64,000 nucleotides of DNA from Lactobacillus kimbladii (lineage in GTDB: Bacteria; Bacillota; Bacilli; Lactobacillales; Lactobacillaceae): NCBI RefSeq assembly GCF_014323605.1, contig NZ_SCMB01000001.1, positions 62,001 to 126,000 on the forward strand, in the 5' to 3' direction. This document shows, in pieces, positions 56,405-64,000 of this stretch. Each line of letters opens with the position of its first letter. Position 1 is the first letter of the stretch. The notes under the pieces were generated by a model, which saw nothing but the letters and a program-made list of their open reading frames with translations, was not told the DNA's origin and ran no database searches. A program made the translations under genes and the position numbers.

Positions 56405-59400
56405 TTATTGAGAAATCTTATTATCATCGTCTGATTGATCTATAGGTACATTAGATTCCTCTGTCTCCGTTTCATCATCTTCGGAATCAGCGGTTTCTTC
56501 GGCTAACTTCTTCCGTTGTTGCTCTTCCGCCATCTTGGACAGGGTGTCGATATTCAAATGCTCATTTGAATCATCATCCATATCACGCAATTCAATTTCT
56601 TTATGATTCATATCAAGAACACGTATATCCAGTCCTAGTGATTGCAGTTCTTTAACAAGAACGCGGAATGATTCTGGGACACCAGGTTTAGGAATTCTTT
56701 CTCCTTTAACAATTGCCTCATATGCTTTAACACGACCAACAACATCGTCTGATTTGTATGTCAATATTTCCTGCAAAGTATAAGCTGCACCGTATGCTTC
56801 GAGTGCCCAAACTTCCATTTCACCGAAACGCTGACCACCAAATTGTGCTTTACCTCCAAGAGGTTGTTGAGTAACCAATGAGTAAGGCCCAATTGACCGT
56901 GCATGAATCTTATCATCAACCATGTGAGTTAATTTCAGATAATGCATGATACCGACAGAAACACGGTTATGGAATGGCTCACCTGTGCGGCCATCATAAA
57001 GAACAGTTTTACCATCTTTATCGATACCAGCCTTATGAACAGTGTCCCAAACATCGTCTTCGCTGGCACCATCAAATACTGGTGTTGCCACATGAATACC
57101 TAAATTAGCTGCAGCACGACCAAGGTGCAATTCCAAAAGCTGACCAATATTCATACGTGAAGGAACACCCATTGGGTTCAAACAAATGTCTACTGGAGTA
57201 CCATCTGGCAAGTATGGCATATCCTCTTCGGGAACAACTGCAGCAACAGTACCTTTGTTACCGTGACGACCAGACATCTTATCCCCGACTTGAATCTTTC
57301 TCTTTTGCGCAATATATACACGGACTAATGTATTAACACCAGGAGATAGTTCATCACCATTTTCTCTAGTATAAACTTTGACATCGCGGACAATACCACC
57401 ACCACCGTGAGGAACACGCAATGATGTATCACGAACTTCGCGTGCTTTTTCACCAAAGATAGCATGAAGAAGTCTCTCTTCTGCTGATAATTCAGTAACA
57501 CCTTTAGGTGTAACTTTACCAACCAAAATATCTCCGTCATGTACTTCAGCACCTACACGGACAATACCTTGACCATCAAGATCTTTAAGTGCATCTTCAC
57601 CAACATTTGGCAATTCACGAGTGATTTCTTCAGGGCCAAGCTTAGTGTCTCGAGCTTCTGATTCATAATCTTCAATACTAATTGAAGTATAAACGTCATC
57701 CTTAACAAGCCGTTCAGAAAGCATGATGGCATCTTCATAGTTATACATGTTCCATGTCATAAATGCGATAACGGGGTTTTGACCAAGAGCCAGCTCACCA
57801 TGATCCATTGTCGGACCATTGGCAATAACTTCACCTTCTACAACTTTATCACCCAAGTTAACGTTTGGAGTCTGGTTGTATGATTTCGAGTTATTTGAAC
57901 GACGATATTTTTCAAGTGTATATTTATCTAATGTGCTGTCATCACGTCTAACTCTGATTGTGTTGGCATCAACGTATTCAACGGTACCAGCAGCTTTTGC
58001 CAAAACAGCAGCTCCAGAATCATGAGCCGCACGATATTCCATACCAGTACCCACAAGTGAACTGTGAGGATTAATCAAAGGTGCAGCTTGTCTTTGCTGG
58101 TTAGCTCCCATCAAAGCACGGTTAGAGTCATCGTTTTCCAAAAACGGAATACATGCAGAAGCAACCGAAACAACCTGCTTAGGAATAACGTCCATGTAGT
58201 CAATTTTATCTGGACTGACTTCGACGTTATCTTCTTTATGACGTGCTAAAACAAGATCATCTTTAAATGAACCGTCTGGATTAAGTGGAGTATTAGCACC
58301 AGCAATAATATAGTTATCTTCAACATCAGCTGTAAGATAATCAATCTTGTTAGTAACTTTGTGTGTCTTCCAAGAAACACGACGGTATGGTGTCTCAATA
58401 AAACCGTATTTGTTAATCACCGCATATGTAGCCAGTGAGTTAATCAAACCAATGTTTGGACCTTCAGGAGTTTCAATAGGACATAAACGACCATATTGGG
58501 TATAGTGAACATCACGCACTTCGTATCCTGCACGATCACGAGTTAAACCACCAGGCCCTAAAGCTGACATACGACGCTTATGCGTTAATTCTCCTAATGG
58601 GTTATGCTGATCCATAAATTGTGACAATTGTGATGAACCAAAGAACTCTTTGATGCTGGCAACAATCGGCCTAATATTAATCAATTGTTGTGGTGTGACG
58701 GTTGAAGGATCCTGAATTGACATTCTTTCTCTTACAACACGTTCCATACGAGCCAAACCAATTCTAAATTGATTCTGCAATAATTCGCCTACACGACGAA
58801 TACGACGGTTACCAAGGTGATCAATATCATCGGTTGTACCAATTTCATCTTGTAATAGGAAGAAATAATTAATTGATGCCAGAACGTCAGCCGGTGTCAG
58901 ATATTTAACTTTCTTATCAATATGACCATTAGAAATCAATTTGACAACGCGTTCTGGATTTACTTTGGAGTAAACTTTAATTTCCTGTACGTTAATTGGA
59001 TCAGGTAACACGCCTTCTTGAGATGGCTGGTAAGTAACCATCTTAAAGTCATCACGATCAAGATACTTTTCAAGTGTCTCCATTACTTCATGGGTCACAA
59101 CAGTACCCTTTTTAGCAATAATTTCACCTGTATCTGGATCTGCTAGCGTTTCTGCCAAAGTTTGACCATATAAGCGACTCTTTAAAGATAATTTTTTGTT
59201 AACTTTGTAACGACCAACAGGCGCTAAATCGTAACGACGTGGGTCAAAGAAACGTGCATAAAGCAGTGATCTTGAGGAATCAGTTGTTTTTGGTTCACCA
59301 GGGCGAAGACGTTCATAAATATCTTTTAATGCTTCTGCTACTCTAGAATCAGCGGGGTTTTTATGGACATCCTTATCCAAAGTAAATTGTAATGTATCAC

Positions 59401-60043
59401 TTTGACCAAAAACATCTAAAATTTCATCATCTGAACCAATTCCAAGAGCTCTGACTAAAACTGTCAGAGGCAGTTTACGAGTACGGTCAACACGAACATA
59501 AGATACATTTTTAGCATCAGTTTCATATTCAAGCCAGGCGCCACGGTTAGGAATTACGGTAGTACCAAAGATTTGACGCCCATTTTTATCATAATCACCA
59601 GAATAATAGACGCTTGGAGATCTAACCAGCTGAGAAACGATAACTCTTTCAGCACCATTAATAATAAATGAACCGGATTCAGTCATTAAAGGTAAATCAC
59701 CGAAGAAAACATCCTGAGTTTTGATTTCACCGGTTTTTTGATTGGTTAATTTTAAAGTCACGTGCATTGGAGCAGCATAAGTTGCATCATGGTCACGTGC
59801 TTCGTCAACAGTATATTTTGGCTTTTGCAGTTTATAACCCAAATATTCCAGGGAAAGCTTACCAGAAAAGTCACTAATTGGCATAATATCGTCAAAAACG
59901 TCTTTAATACCCTCATCCAAAAACCATTGGTATGATTCGGTTTGAACATCTGTCAAATTAGGCAGGTCCAGCACTTCTTTAATGCGGGAAAAGCTACGTC
60001 TTGTCCGATGTTTGCCAAAATTCACTACGTGTCCGTTTAACAA
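56405..60043 (-). CDS. rpoB: RNA polymerase beta subunit
   Basis: 1212 residues. Rifampicin-pocket region [20 protein letters not shown] (~residue 475), [27 protein letters not shown] and the C-terminal [20 protein letters not shown]. An acidic tail follows ([16 protein letters not shown]). Start is a TTG (60041-60043), with AAAGGG about ten bases upstream, giving M-L-N-G-H-V-V-N-F. Preceded by a structured leader. Confidence 0.98.
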   Translation of the reverse strand: MLNGHVVNFGKHRTRRSFSRIKEVLDLPNLTDVQTESYQWFLDEGIKDVFDDIMPISDFSGKLSLEYLGYKLQKPKYTVDEARDHDATYAAPMHVTLKLTNQKTGEIKTQDVFFGDLPLMTESGSFIINGAERVIVSQLVRSPSVYYSGDYDKNGRQIFGTTVIPNRGAWLEYETDAKNVSYVRVDRTRKLPLTVLVRALGIGSDDEILDVFGQSDTLQFTLDKDVHKNPADSRVAEALKDIYERLRPGEPKTTDSSRSLLYARFFDPRRYDLAPVGRYKVNKKLSLKSRLYGQTLAETLADPDTGEIIAKKGTVVTHEVMETLEKYLDRDDFKMVTYQPSQEGVLPDPINVQEIKVYSKVNPERVVKLISNGHIDKKVKYLTPADVLASINYFFLLQDEIGTTDDIDHLGNRRIRRVGELLQNQFRIGLARMERVVRERMSIQDPSTVTPQQLINIRPIVASIKEFFGSSQLSQFMDQHNPLGELTHKRRMSALGPGGLTRDRAGYEVRDVHYTQYGRLCPIETPEGPNIGLINSLATYAVINKYGFIETPYRRVSWKTHKVTNKIDYLTADVEDNYIIAGANTPLNPDGSFKDDLVLARHKEDNVEVSPDKIDYMDVIPKQVVSVASACIPFLENDDSNRALMGANQQRQAAPLINPHSSLVGTGMEYRAAHDSGAAVLAKAAGTVEYVDANTIRVRRDDSTLDKYTLEKYRRSNNSKSYNQTPNVNLGDKVVEGEVIANGPTMDHGELALGQNPVIAFMTWNMYNYEDAIMLSERLVKDDVYTSISIEDYESEARDTKLGPEEITRELPNVGEDALKDLDGQGIVRVGAEVHDGDILVGKVTPKGVTELSAEERLLHAIFGEKAREVRDTSLRVPHGGGGIVRDVKVYTRENGDELSPGVNTLVRVYIAQKRKIQVGDKMSGRHGNKGTVAAVVPEEDMPYLPDGTPVDICLNPMGVPSRMNIGQLLELHLGRAAANLGIHVATPVFDGASEDDVWDTVHKAGIDKDGKTVLYDGRTGEPFHNRVSVGIMHYLKLTHMVDDKIHARSIGPYSLVTQQPLGGKAQFGGQRFGEMEVWALEAYGAAYTLQEILTYKSDDVVGRVKAYEAIVKGERIPKPGVPESFRVLVKELQSLGLDIRVLDMNHKEIELRDMDDDSNEHLNIDTLSKMAEEQQRKKLAEETADSEDDETETEESNVPIDQSDDDNKISQ

Positions 60044-60121
60044 GGAGAAAACACCCTTTCTGTCAGAGAAAGCTAATATTACATTTTGATTACAAATTCA
60101 AAAAGCCGGAATTTTATGCAT

Positions 60122-60202
60122 AAAAAAGACAAAAACAACAAATGTCGTTTTTGTCCATTATTATTTTGCTGGACAATAGATCAGCAAAATCCTGAAAATC
60201 AG
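60122..60202 (-). ncRNA. rpoB leader with attenuator-like terminator
   Basis: Downstream of the rpoB promoter the leader holds, in order, a small hairpin CTGATTTTCAG (60192-60202), a nine-pair hairpin ATTTTGCTG / CAGCAAAAT (60163-60190), and a 13-pair hairpin GACAAAAACGACA / TGTTGTTTTTGTC followed by six T (60122-60155), which is an intrinsic terminator. It lies between promoter and gene, so it can attenuate rpoB as well as end clpC transcripts. A Lacto-rpoB RNA motif has been described upstream of rpoB in this order; correspondence not tested. Confidence 0.6.
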
Positions 60203-60219
60203 CCTTTTAATCACGCACT

Positions 60220-60248
60220 ACTATAACAAACTATTACAAGTGTGTCAA
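60220..60248 (-). promoter_or_regulatory. rpoB-rpoC promoter
   Basis: Minus strand perfect TTGACA (60243-60248), 17 bp, TATAGT (60220-60225), just after the clpC stop codon. The strongest promoter match in the window. Confidence 0.85.
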
Positions 60249-60253
60249 TTAAT

Positions 60254-62746
60254 TTACTTCGCTCCTACTAAGTTATTTTCTTTATCAATATCAAATTTTA
60301 AATGATTATGACTACAACCAATTTTAAGAATATCGCCACTATTAAGATCACCCTTGATTAACATTGTGGCAATTTCATCCTCAATATCCTTTTGAATTGC
60401 ACGTCGCAGCGGTCTTGCACCCATTTCAGGATTATAACCATCTTTTGCAATTTTATCGAGTGCTGCACGAGAAATTCTTAATTGAACTCCTTGTTTATGC
60501 AAACGATCTATTAGTTTACGAGTTAATAGAGTAACAATTTGACGTAACTGTTTTTGATTGAGTTCATCAAAAATGACTGTTTCGTCTATTCTATTCAAAA
60601 ACTCAGGTCTAAAGAATTGCTTTAGTGCTTCGCGTACCCGATCCTGACGTAATTTTACTTGACTAGTATTATCAGCATTAAATCCTACAGCCTTAGTTTC
60701 AAATAGTGAACGGGATCCTAGATTAGAAGTCATAATAATAATAGTATTTTTAAAGTCTATTTTACGTCCTTTGGAATCAGTTAAAAAACCATCTTCCAAA
60801 ACTTGTAACAGCAAATTAAATACATCTGGATGCGCCTTTTCTACTTCATCAAATAGTATTACAGAATATGGATGACGACGAACTTGCTCAGTCAACTGAC
60901 CGCCTTCATCATAACCTACATATCCCGGAGCAGAACCAATTAGTTTGCTGTTAGCAATTTGATCCATATATTCTGACATATCAATTCTAATTAAATTGTT
61001 TTCAGAACCAAATATAGCTGCGGCAATTGCTTTTGCTAATTCAGTTTTACCAACACCTGTCGGTCCTAAAAACAAGAAGGAACCAATTGGTCGATTTTCA
61101 TCTTTAATGCCGCTGCGACTACGGCGAACTGCTCGGCTGACAGCAGAAACAGCTTTTTCCTGACCAATAATCCTCTTATGCAAGTCTTTTTCCAGGTTGG
61201 CTAAGTGCTTGGTTTCATCACGATTCATCTGGGTAACCGGAACACCAGTCCAATTTGAAACTACCTTTGCAACATCTTCTGCTTGCACTGTAGCATCCTT
61301 GTTAGTTGCCAAATCAAATTTGGCTGTTAATTCGTCCTGTCTTCTTTGTAAACTGTTTTGTCTTTCTTGGAGTTGCGCAGCCTTGACAAAGTTCTGATTA
61401 ACAGCAGCATGATTTTTTTCACTAATAACTTTTTCAATTTGGTCATTAATTTGCAGCAACTGGTTATTAGAGCCTTTACCGGATTTAATTTTAACAGCAG
61501 CACTTGCCTCATCAATCAAATCGATTGCTTTATCCGGTAAGTAACGATTAGAAATATATCGACTTGAAAGATCAACAGCATTTTCTAATGCAGACTGTGA
61601 TATTTTTACGTGATGAAATTTTTCATATTTTGATTTCAGTCCGTTTAAAATTGCCAGCGTTTCAGTGCGAGAAGGTTCATTCAATCGTACAATTTGAAAA
61701 CGACGTGCTAATGCTTGATCCTTTTCAACATATTTTTGATATTCATCAAAAGTTGTGGCACCGATCATTTGAATATCGCCTCTAGCTAAAGATGGCTTTA
61801 GAATATTAGCCGCATCAATTGATCCTTCAGCTCCACCTGCTCCAATCAAAGTATGCATTTCATCTACAAAAAGAATGATATTGCCATTTGCAGTGATTTC
61901 TTTAATGATTTTTTTCATTCGGTCTTCAAATTCACCACGGTATTTAGTGCCGGCAACAAGACCACCTAAATCAAGTGATACCACTTGCTTTTTTAATAAA
62001 TCGTGTGGAACTTTTTTAGCAACAATTGCAGTTGCTATTGCTTCAGCAACAGCGGTTTTGCCAACTCCTGGTTCCCCAATTAAAACTGGATTATTTTTAT
62101 TTCGCCGGGATAAAATTTCAATAACTCGAGCTACTTCTCGATCTCGACCAATAGCAGGATCTATTTCACCATTTTCAGCTCGTTCGTTTAAATTAACTGA
62201 AACCTGATCAAGAGTTGGCGTACTTGAATTTTTATTAGTGCTTTCTTCAGTGCCATTAAAACTGGACCAGCTACTATCATCAGATTGATCACTGTTATCC
62301 ATGTCTTGTTCGTCTTCACCTAAACTGTGTAAAATGTCATTACGCAAACCATCAAGATCAATATTTAAATTACGTAAGATTACAGATGCCAATATTTGTT
62401 CATTGAGCACCATGCCTAACAGAATATGGCAGGTTCTAATCTTAGAGGAACCCTCACGTTCTGCTAAAGTGCCAGCATATGCCAAAACCATGCTTAATCT
62501 GGGTGACATTTGCATGTAACTAGTTTTGCCAGCTGAACCATAGCCTGTATAACGTTCAATTTCTTCACGAATCGCTTTCGGTGTTGCACCCCAGGCCCGC
62601 AAATTCTTGCCGGCTTCACCATCAGATTCAATTACCATCGCAAGTAGTACGTGTTCAGTACCAATTAAACGATGATGAAAATTCTGTGCTTGTTCACGTG
62701 CAATTTCTAATACTTGATTTGCACTGGTTGTATAAGATTTTTTCAT
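60254..62746 (-). CDS. clpC: ATP-dependent Clp protease ATP-binding subunit ClpC
   Basis: 830 residues. Two Clp_N repeats, first AAA+ module ([14 protein letters not shown], ~residue 215), a middle domain with a UVR-like segment ([19 protein letters not shown]), and the second AAA+ module ([14 protein letters not shown], ~560) with the ClpC C-terminal domain. It unfolds proteins for ClpP. Start taken as the second of two adjacent ATGs, seven bases after AGGTGG. No ctsR gene precedes it here, and no clear CtsR heptad repeat is seen upstream. Confidence 0.95.
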   Translation of the reverse strand: MKKSYTTSANQVLEIAREQAQNFHHRLIGTEHVLLAMVIESDGEAGKNLRAWGATPKAIREEIERYTGYGSAGKTSYMQMSPRLSMVLAYAGTLAEREGSSKIRTCHILLGMVLNEQILASVILRNLNIDLDGLRNDILHSLGEDEQDMDNSDQSDDSSWSSFNGTEESTNKNSSTPTLDQVSVNLNERAENGEIDPAIGRDREVARVIEILSRRNKNNPVLIGEPGVGKTAVAEAIATAIVAKKVPHDLLKKQVVSLDLGGLVAGTKYRGEFEDRMKKIIKEITANGNIILFVDEMHTLIGAGGAEGSIDAANILKPSLARGDIQMIGATTFDEYQKYVEKDQALARRFQIVRLNEPSRTETLAILNGLKSKYEKFHHVKISQSALENAVDLSSRYISNRYLPDKAIDLIDEASAAVKIKSGKGSNNQLLQINDQIEKVISEKNHAAVNQNFVKAAQLQERQNSLQRRQDELTAKFDLATNKDATVQAEDVAKVVSNWTGVPVTQMNRDETKHLANLEKDLHKRIIGQEKAVSAVSRAVRRSRSGIKDENRPIGSFLFLGPTGVGKTELAKAIAAAIFGSENNLIRIDMSEYMDQIANSKLIGSAPGYVGYDEGGQLTEQVRRHPYSVILFDEVEKAHPDVFNLLLQVLEDGFLTDSKGRKIDFKNTIIIMTSNLGSRSLFETKAVGFNADNTSQVKLRQDRVREALKQFFRPEFLNRIDETVIFDELNQKQLRQIVTLLTRKLIDRLHKQGVQLRISRAALDKIAKDGYNPEMGARPLRRAIQKDIEDEIATMLIKGDLNSGDILKIGCSHNHLKFDIDKENNLVGAK

Positions 62747-62933
62747 CATTGCACCACCTTTAAAAATGACGTGTATACACTATAAACCTTTTTGACAATT
62801 TGTAAAATATTCTGTTTGAAACATACTTTTCTGTCAAAAAACTTTGAAATCATTATATCAAAGACAGACACATCATGCGAATTAACATTCTTATATAGTT
62901 ATATTGTTACTAAAGACAGTCAACGTAATTAGA

Positions 62934-63122
62934 TTATTTGGTTTTTAAATAGGATATAATTTTGCCAAATAATAAGGCAAAAAGCAGATAGGCAATCATT
63001 CTAATTAAATTCTCGACGACTTTATTGGCAAAAACAATTTTTAGGTCAATAAATATACTATAACAAAATCCAAAAATAAAAAACGAAATGCCGTAAATAA
63101 GGTTCTTTTTCATGCAGTTCAT
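62934..63122 (-). CDS. Small membrane protein of unknown function
   Basis: 62 residues from ATG 63120-63122 (eight bases after GAAGAG). Two hydrophobic helices (LIYGISFFIFGFCYSIF and LIRMIAYLLFALLFGKII) separated by a short charged loop, and a basic tail (SYLKTK). A longer frame to 63155 begins at a TTG without a ribosome site. No family recognised; stands alone between clpC and the tRNA genes. Confidence 0.55.
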   Translation of the reverse strand: MNCMKKNLIYGISFFIFGFCYSIFIDLKIVFANKVVENLIRMIAYLLFALLFGKIISYLKTK

Positions 63123-63311
63123 AGTTAAAACTCTTCTAAAATAACTTCTCACCAAAAATTAATAATTAATTTTTATTAGTATGTTATTTTCAGTCTTAAA
63201 ACTCAGCTATCTTTTTTGATCCCTAGTGTCTGCTTTTCTTACATTAATTATATGATTGTAAATTAAAATTGCTAAGAAATATTTGGTCTTGACTTTGTAA
63301 AATATGAAAAA

Positions 63312-63349
63312 ATCTCATACTTGCAAGTTTAAAATTACAAGTATGAGAT
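63312..63349 (-). terminator. Terminator after tRNA-Pro
   Basis: Perfect 12-bp inverted repeat (ATCTCATACTTG / CAAGTATGAGAT) with a 14-base loop; on the minus strand it runs into TTTTTTCAT. Confidence 0.85.
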
Positions 63350-63357
63350 AAGGATAA

Positions 63358-63431
<74 letters not shown>

Positions 63432-63436
63432 TTTAT

Positions 63437-63463
63437 TAAAAAAACTCACCAAAAGCGGTGAGT
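63437..63463 (-). terminator. Hairpin with T-run between the two tRNA genes
   Basis: ACTCACC / GGTGAGT stem with a 6-base loop, followed by seven T on the minus strand. It lies between tRNA-Gly and tRNA-Pro, so it may limit transcription of the second tRNA or mark a processing site. Confidence 0.7.
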
Positions 63464-63475
63464 CTTTTTCTTGAG

Positions 63476-63547
63476 AGCGGAAGACGGGATTCGAACCCGC
63501 GACCCCCACCATGGCAAGGTGATGTTCTACCACTGAACTACTTCCGC
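63476..63547 (-). tRNA. tRNA-Gly (anticodon GCC)
   Basis: 72 bases including the discriminator T. Acceptor GCGGAAG / CTTCCGC; D-arm GTTCAGTGGTAGAAC; anticodon arm CACC-TTGCCAT-GGTG region giving GCC; T-arm CGGGTTCGAATCCCG. CCA not encoded. Confidence 0.95.
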
Positions 63548-63559
63548 AAGACAAATATT

Positions 63560-63587
63560 ATTATAGCAAACCAAACTAAATTTGCAA
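63560..63587 (-). promoter_or_regulatory. tRNA-Gly/tRNA-Pro promoter
   Basis: Minus strand TTGCAA (63582-63587), 16 bp, perfect TATAAT (63560-63565), 12 bp before the mature tRNA-Gly 5' end. Confidence 0.75.
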
Positions 63588-63741
63588 CCTTTTTTATTAA
63601 AAAAATCGCTTAAATATGCATTCTAACGGGAAAGATTGCCTTGTGAAAATTTCTAAAACATAATTTCTGATAAGTGATAATATTCTGTTATACATAAATA
63701 TTAAATTTTAAAATAATTAGTGTGGAAAAGAGGCTACAAAA

Positions 63742-64000
63742 TTGCAAAAAGAACTGGAAAAACTGGTTAATTTAGATTCTGGAAAAATCACTTTTAAAGA
63801 TAGTCAAATCGACTATATGTTGCAAAATATCGGAAATCTTGACCCACATCTTCGTGATGATGTTGTTTATACGCTTTTTGCTCGTGGTTTTCTTGAAAGT
63901 TCACTTATATCAGAACAGAAAGCAAAGATTGTTACCAGTTTTATCAATTCAAAAAGTCTGTTTAAGGGTATCGAACAGCCAGAAAATGATTTAGTTTTTC
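63742..64000 (+). CDS. DUF2785 family protein, N-terminal part (cut by window edge)
   Basis: Open to the end of the window (86 codons). Translation begins QKELEKLVNLDSGKITFKD and continues through IDYMLQNIGNLDPHLRDDVV and YTLFARGFLESS, which I recognise as the start of DUF2785 proteins (all-helical, function unknown). The start is TTG at 63742-63744, eight bases after AGAGG; an in-frame stop (63718-63720) excludes longer forms. Confidence 0.75.
   Translation, partial: MQKELEKLVNLDSGKITFKDSQIDYMLQNIGNLDPHLRDDVVYTLFARGFLESSLISEQKAKIVTSFINSKSLFKGIEQPENDLVF

Noticed and set aside
53084-61540. Many 60-118 codon open frames opposite or alongside rpoC, rpoB and clpC.
   Set aside because: They lie entirely within strongly conserved genes, lack ribosome sites and have compositions expected of shadow frames.
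62747-62880. CtsR operator upstream of clpC.
   Set aside because: Only one partial half-site (TTTGACA) is visible; the tandem heptad repeat could not be supported.

Overview
The window is an AT-rich chromosomal segment from a low-GC Firmicute, almost certainly Lactobacillus in the strict sense (the L. delbrueckii/acidophilus/helveticus neighbourhood; a bee-gut relative is possible but cannot be shown from here). The evidence is a PepC cysteine aminopeptidase, a galK-galT pair with the Firmicute type of GalT, the core order clpC, rpoB, rpoC, rpsL, rpsG, fusA, S10-spc-alpha, ecfA1-ecfA2-ecfT, truA, rplM, rpsI, and frequent TTG starts behind strong Shine-Dalgarno sequences. Nearly everything from 29.6 kb to 62.7 kb is on the minus strand, so that region reads from high to low coordinates.

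Region 1 (1-29.4 kb) is mixed metabolic and accessory DNA: the 5' end of gltX with radA and dut; a small acetyltransferase-like protein and pepC; a three-gene ABC-2 exporter; galK-galT; a polynucleotide-kinase-like protein; a small membrane protein with gpmA; a CDF metal exporter; a histidine phosphatase and a TSUP permease; an SdpR/SdpI-type autoregulated immunity pair with a 40-bp operator-like palindrome; a catalytically degenerate HAD protein; a DJ-1 family protein; a penicillin-V-acylase/bile-salt-hydrolase family enzyme; a secreted protein; a P2-type cation ATPase; an unrecognised 449-residue protein in an operon with a SemiSWEET sugar transporter; an MccF-like S66 peptidase beside a MacB-like ABC exporter with a palindromic operator; a DUF6176 protein; and a small ABC-2 exporter operon. 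That last operon lies between the intact rpsI 3' end and a degraded copy of the same 3' end, which suggests DNA integrated at rpsI.

Region 2 (29.6-52.6 kb) is the translation and transcription core. It holds rplM-rpsI behind a likely L13-type leader, truA and the energising module of ECF vitamin transporters (ecfA1, ecfA2, ecfT), the alpha/spc/S10 ribosomal protein operons (with secY, adk, infA, rpoA), and the str operon (rpsL, rpsG, fusA). A ComC-like prepilin peptidase and an ECF S component sit between rpsL and rpoC.

Region 3 (52.7-64 kb) has rpoC, rpoB and clpC, a small membrane protein, tRNA-Gly and tRNA-Pro with their own promoter and terminators, and the start of a DUF2785 gene. rpoB is preceded by a consensus promoter and a leader containing an intrinsic-terminator hairpin, an attenuator-like layout. 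No rRNA genes, CRISPR arrays or intact insertion sequences are visible.
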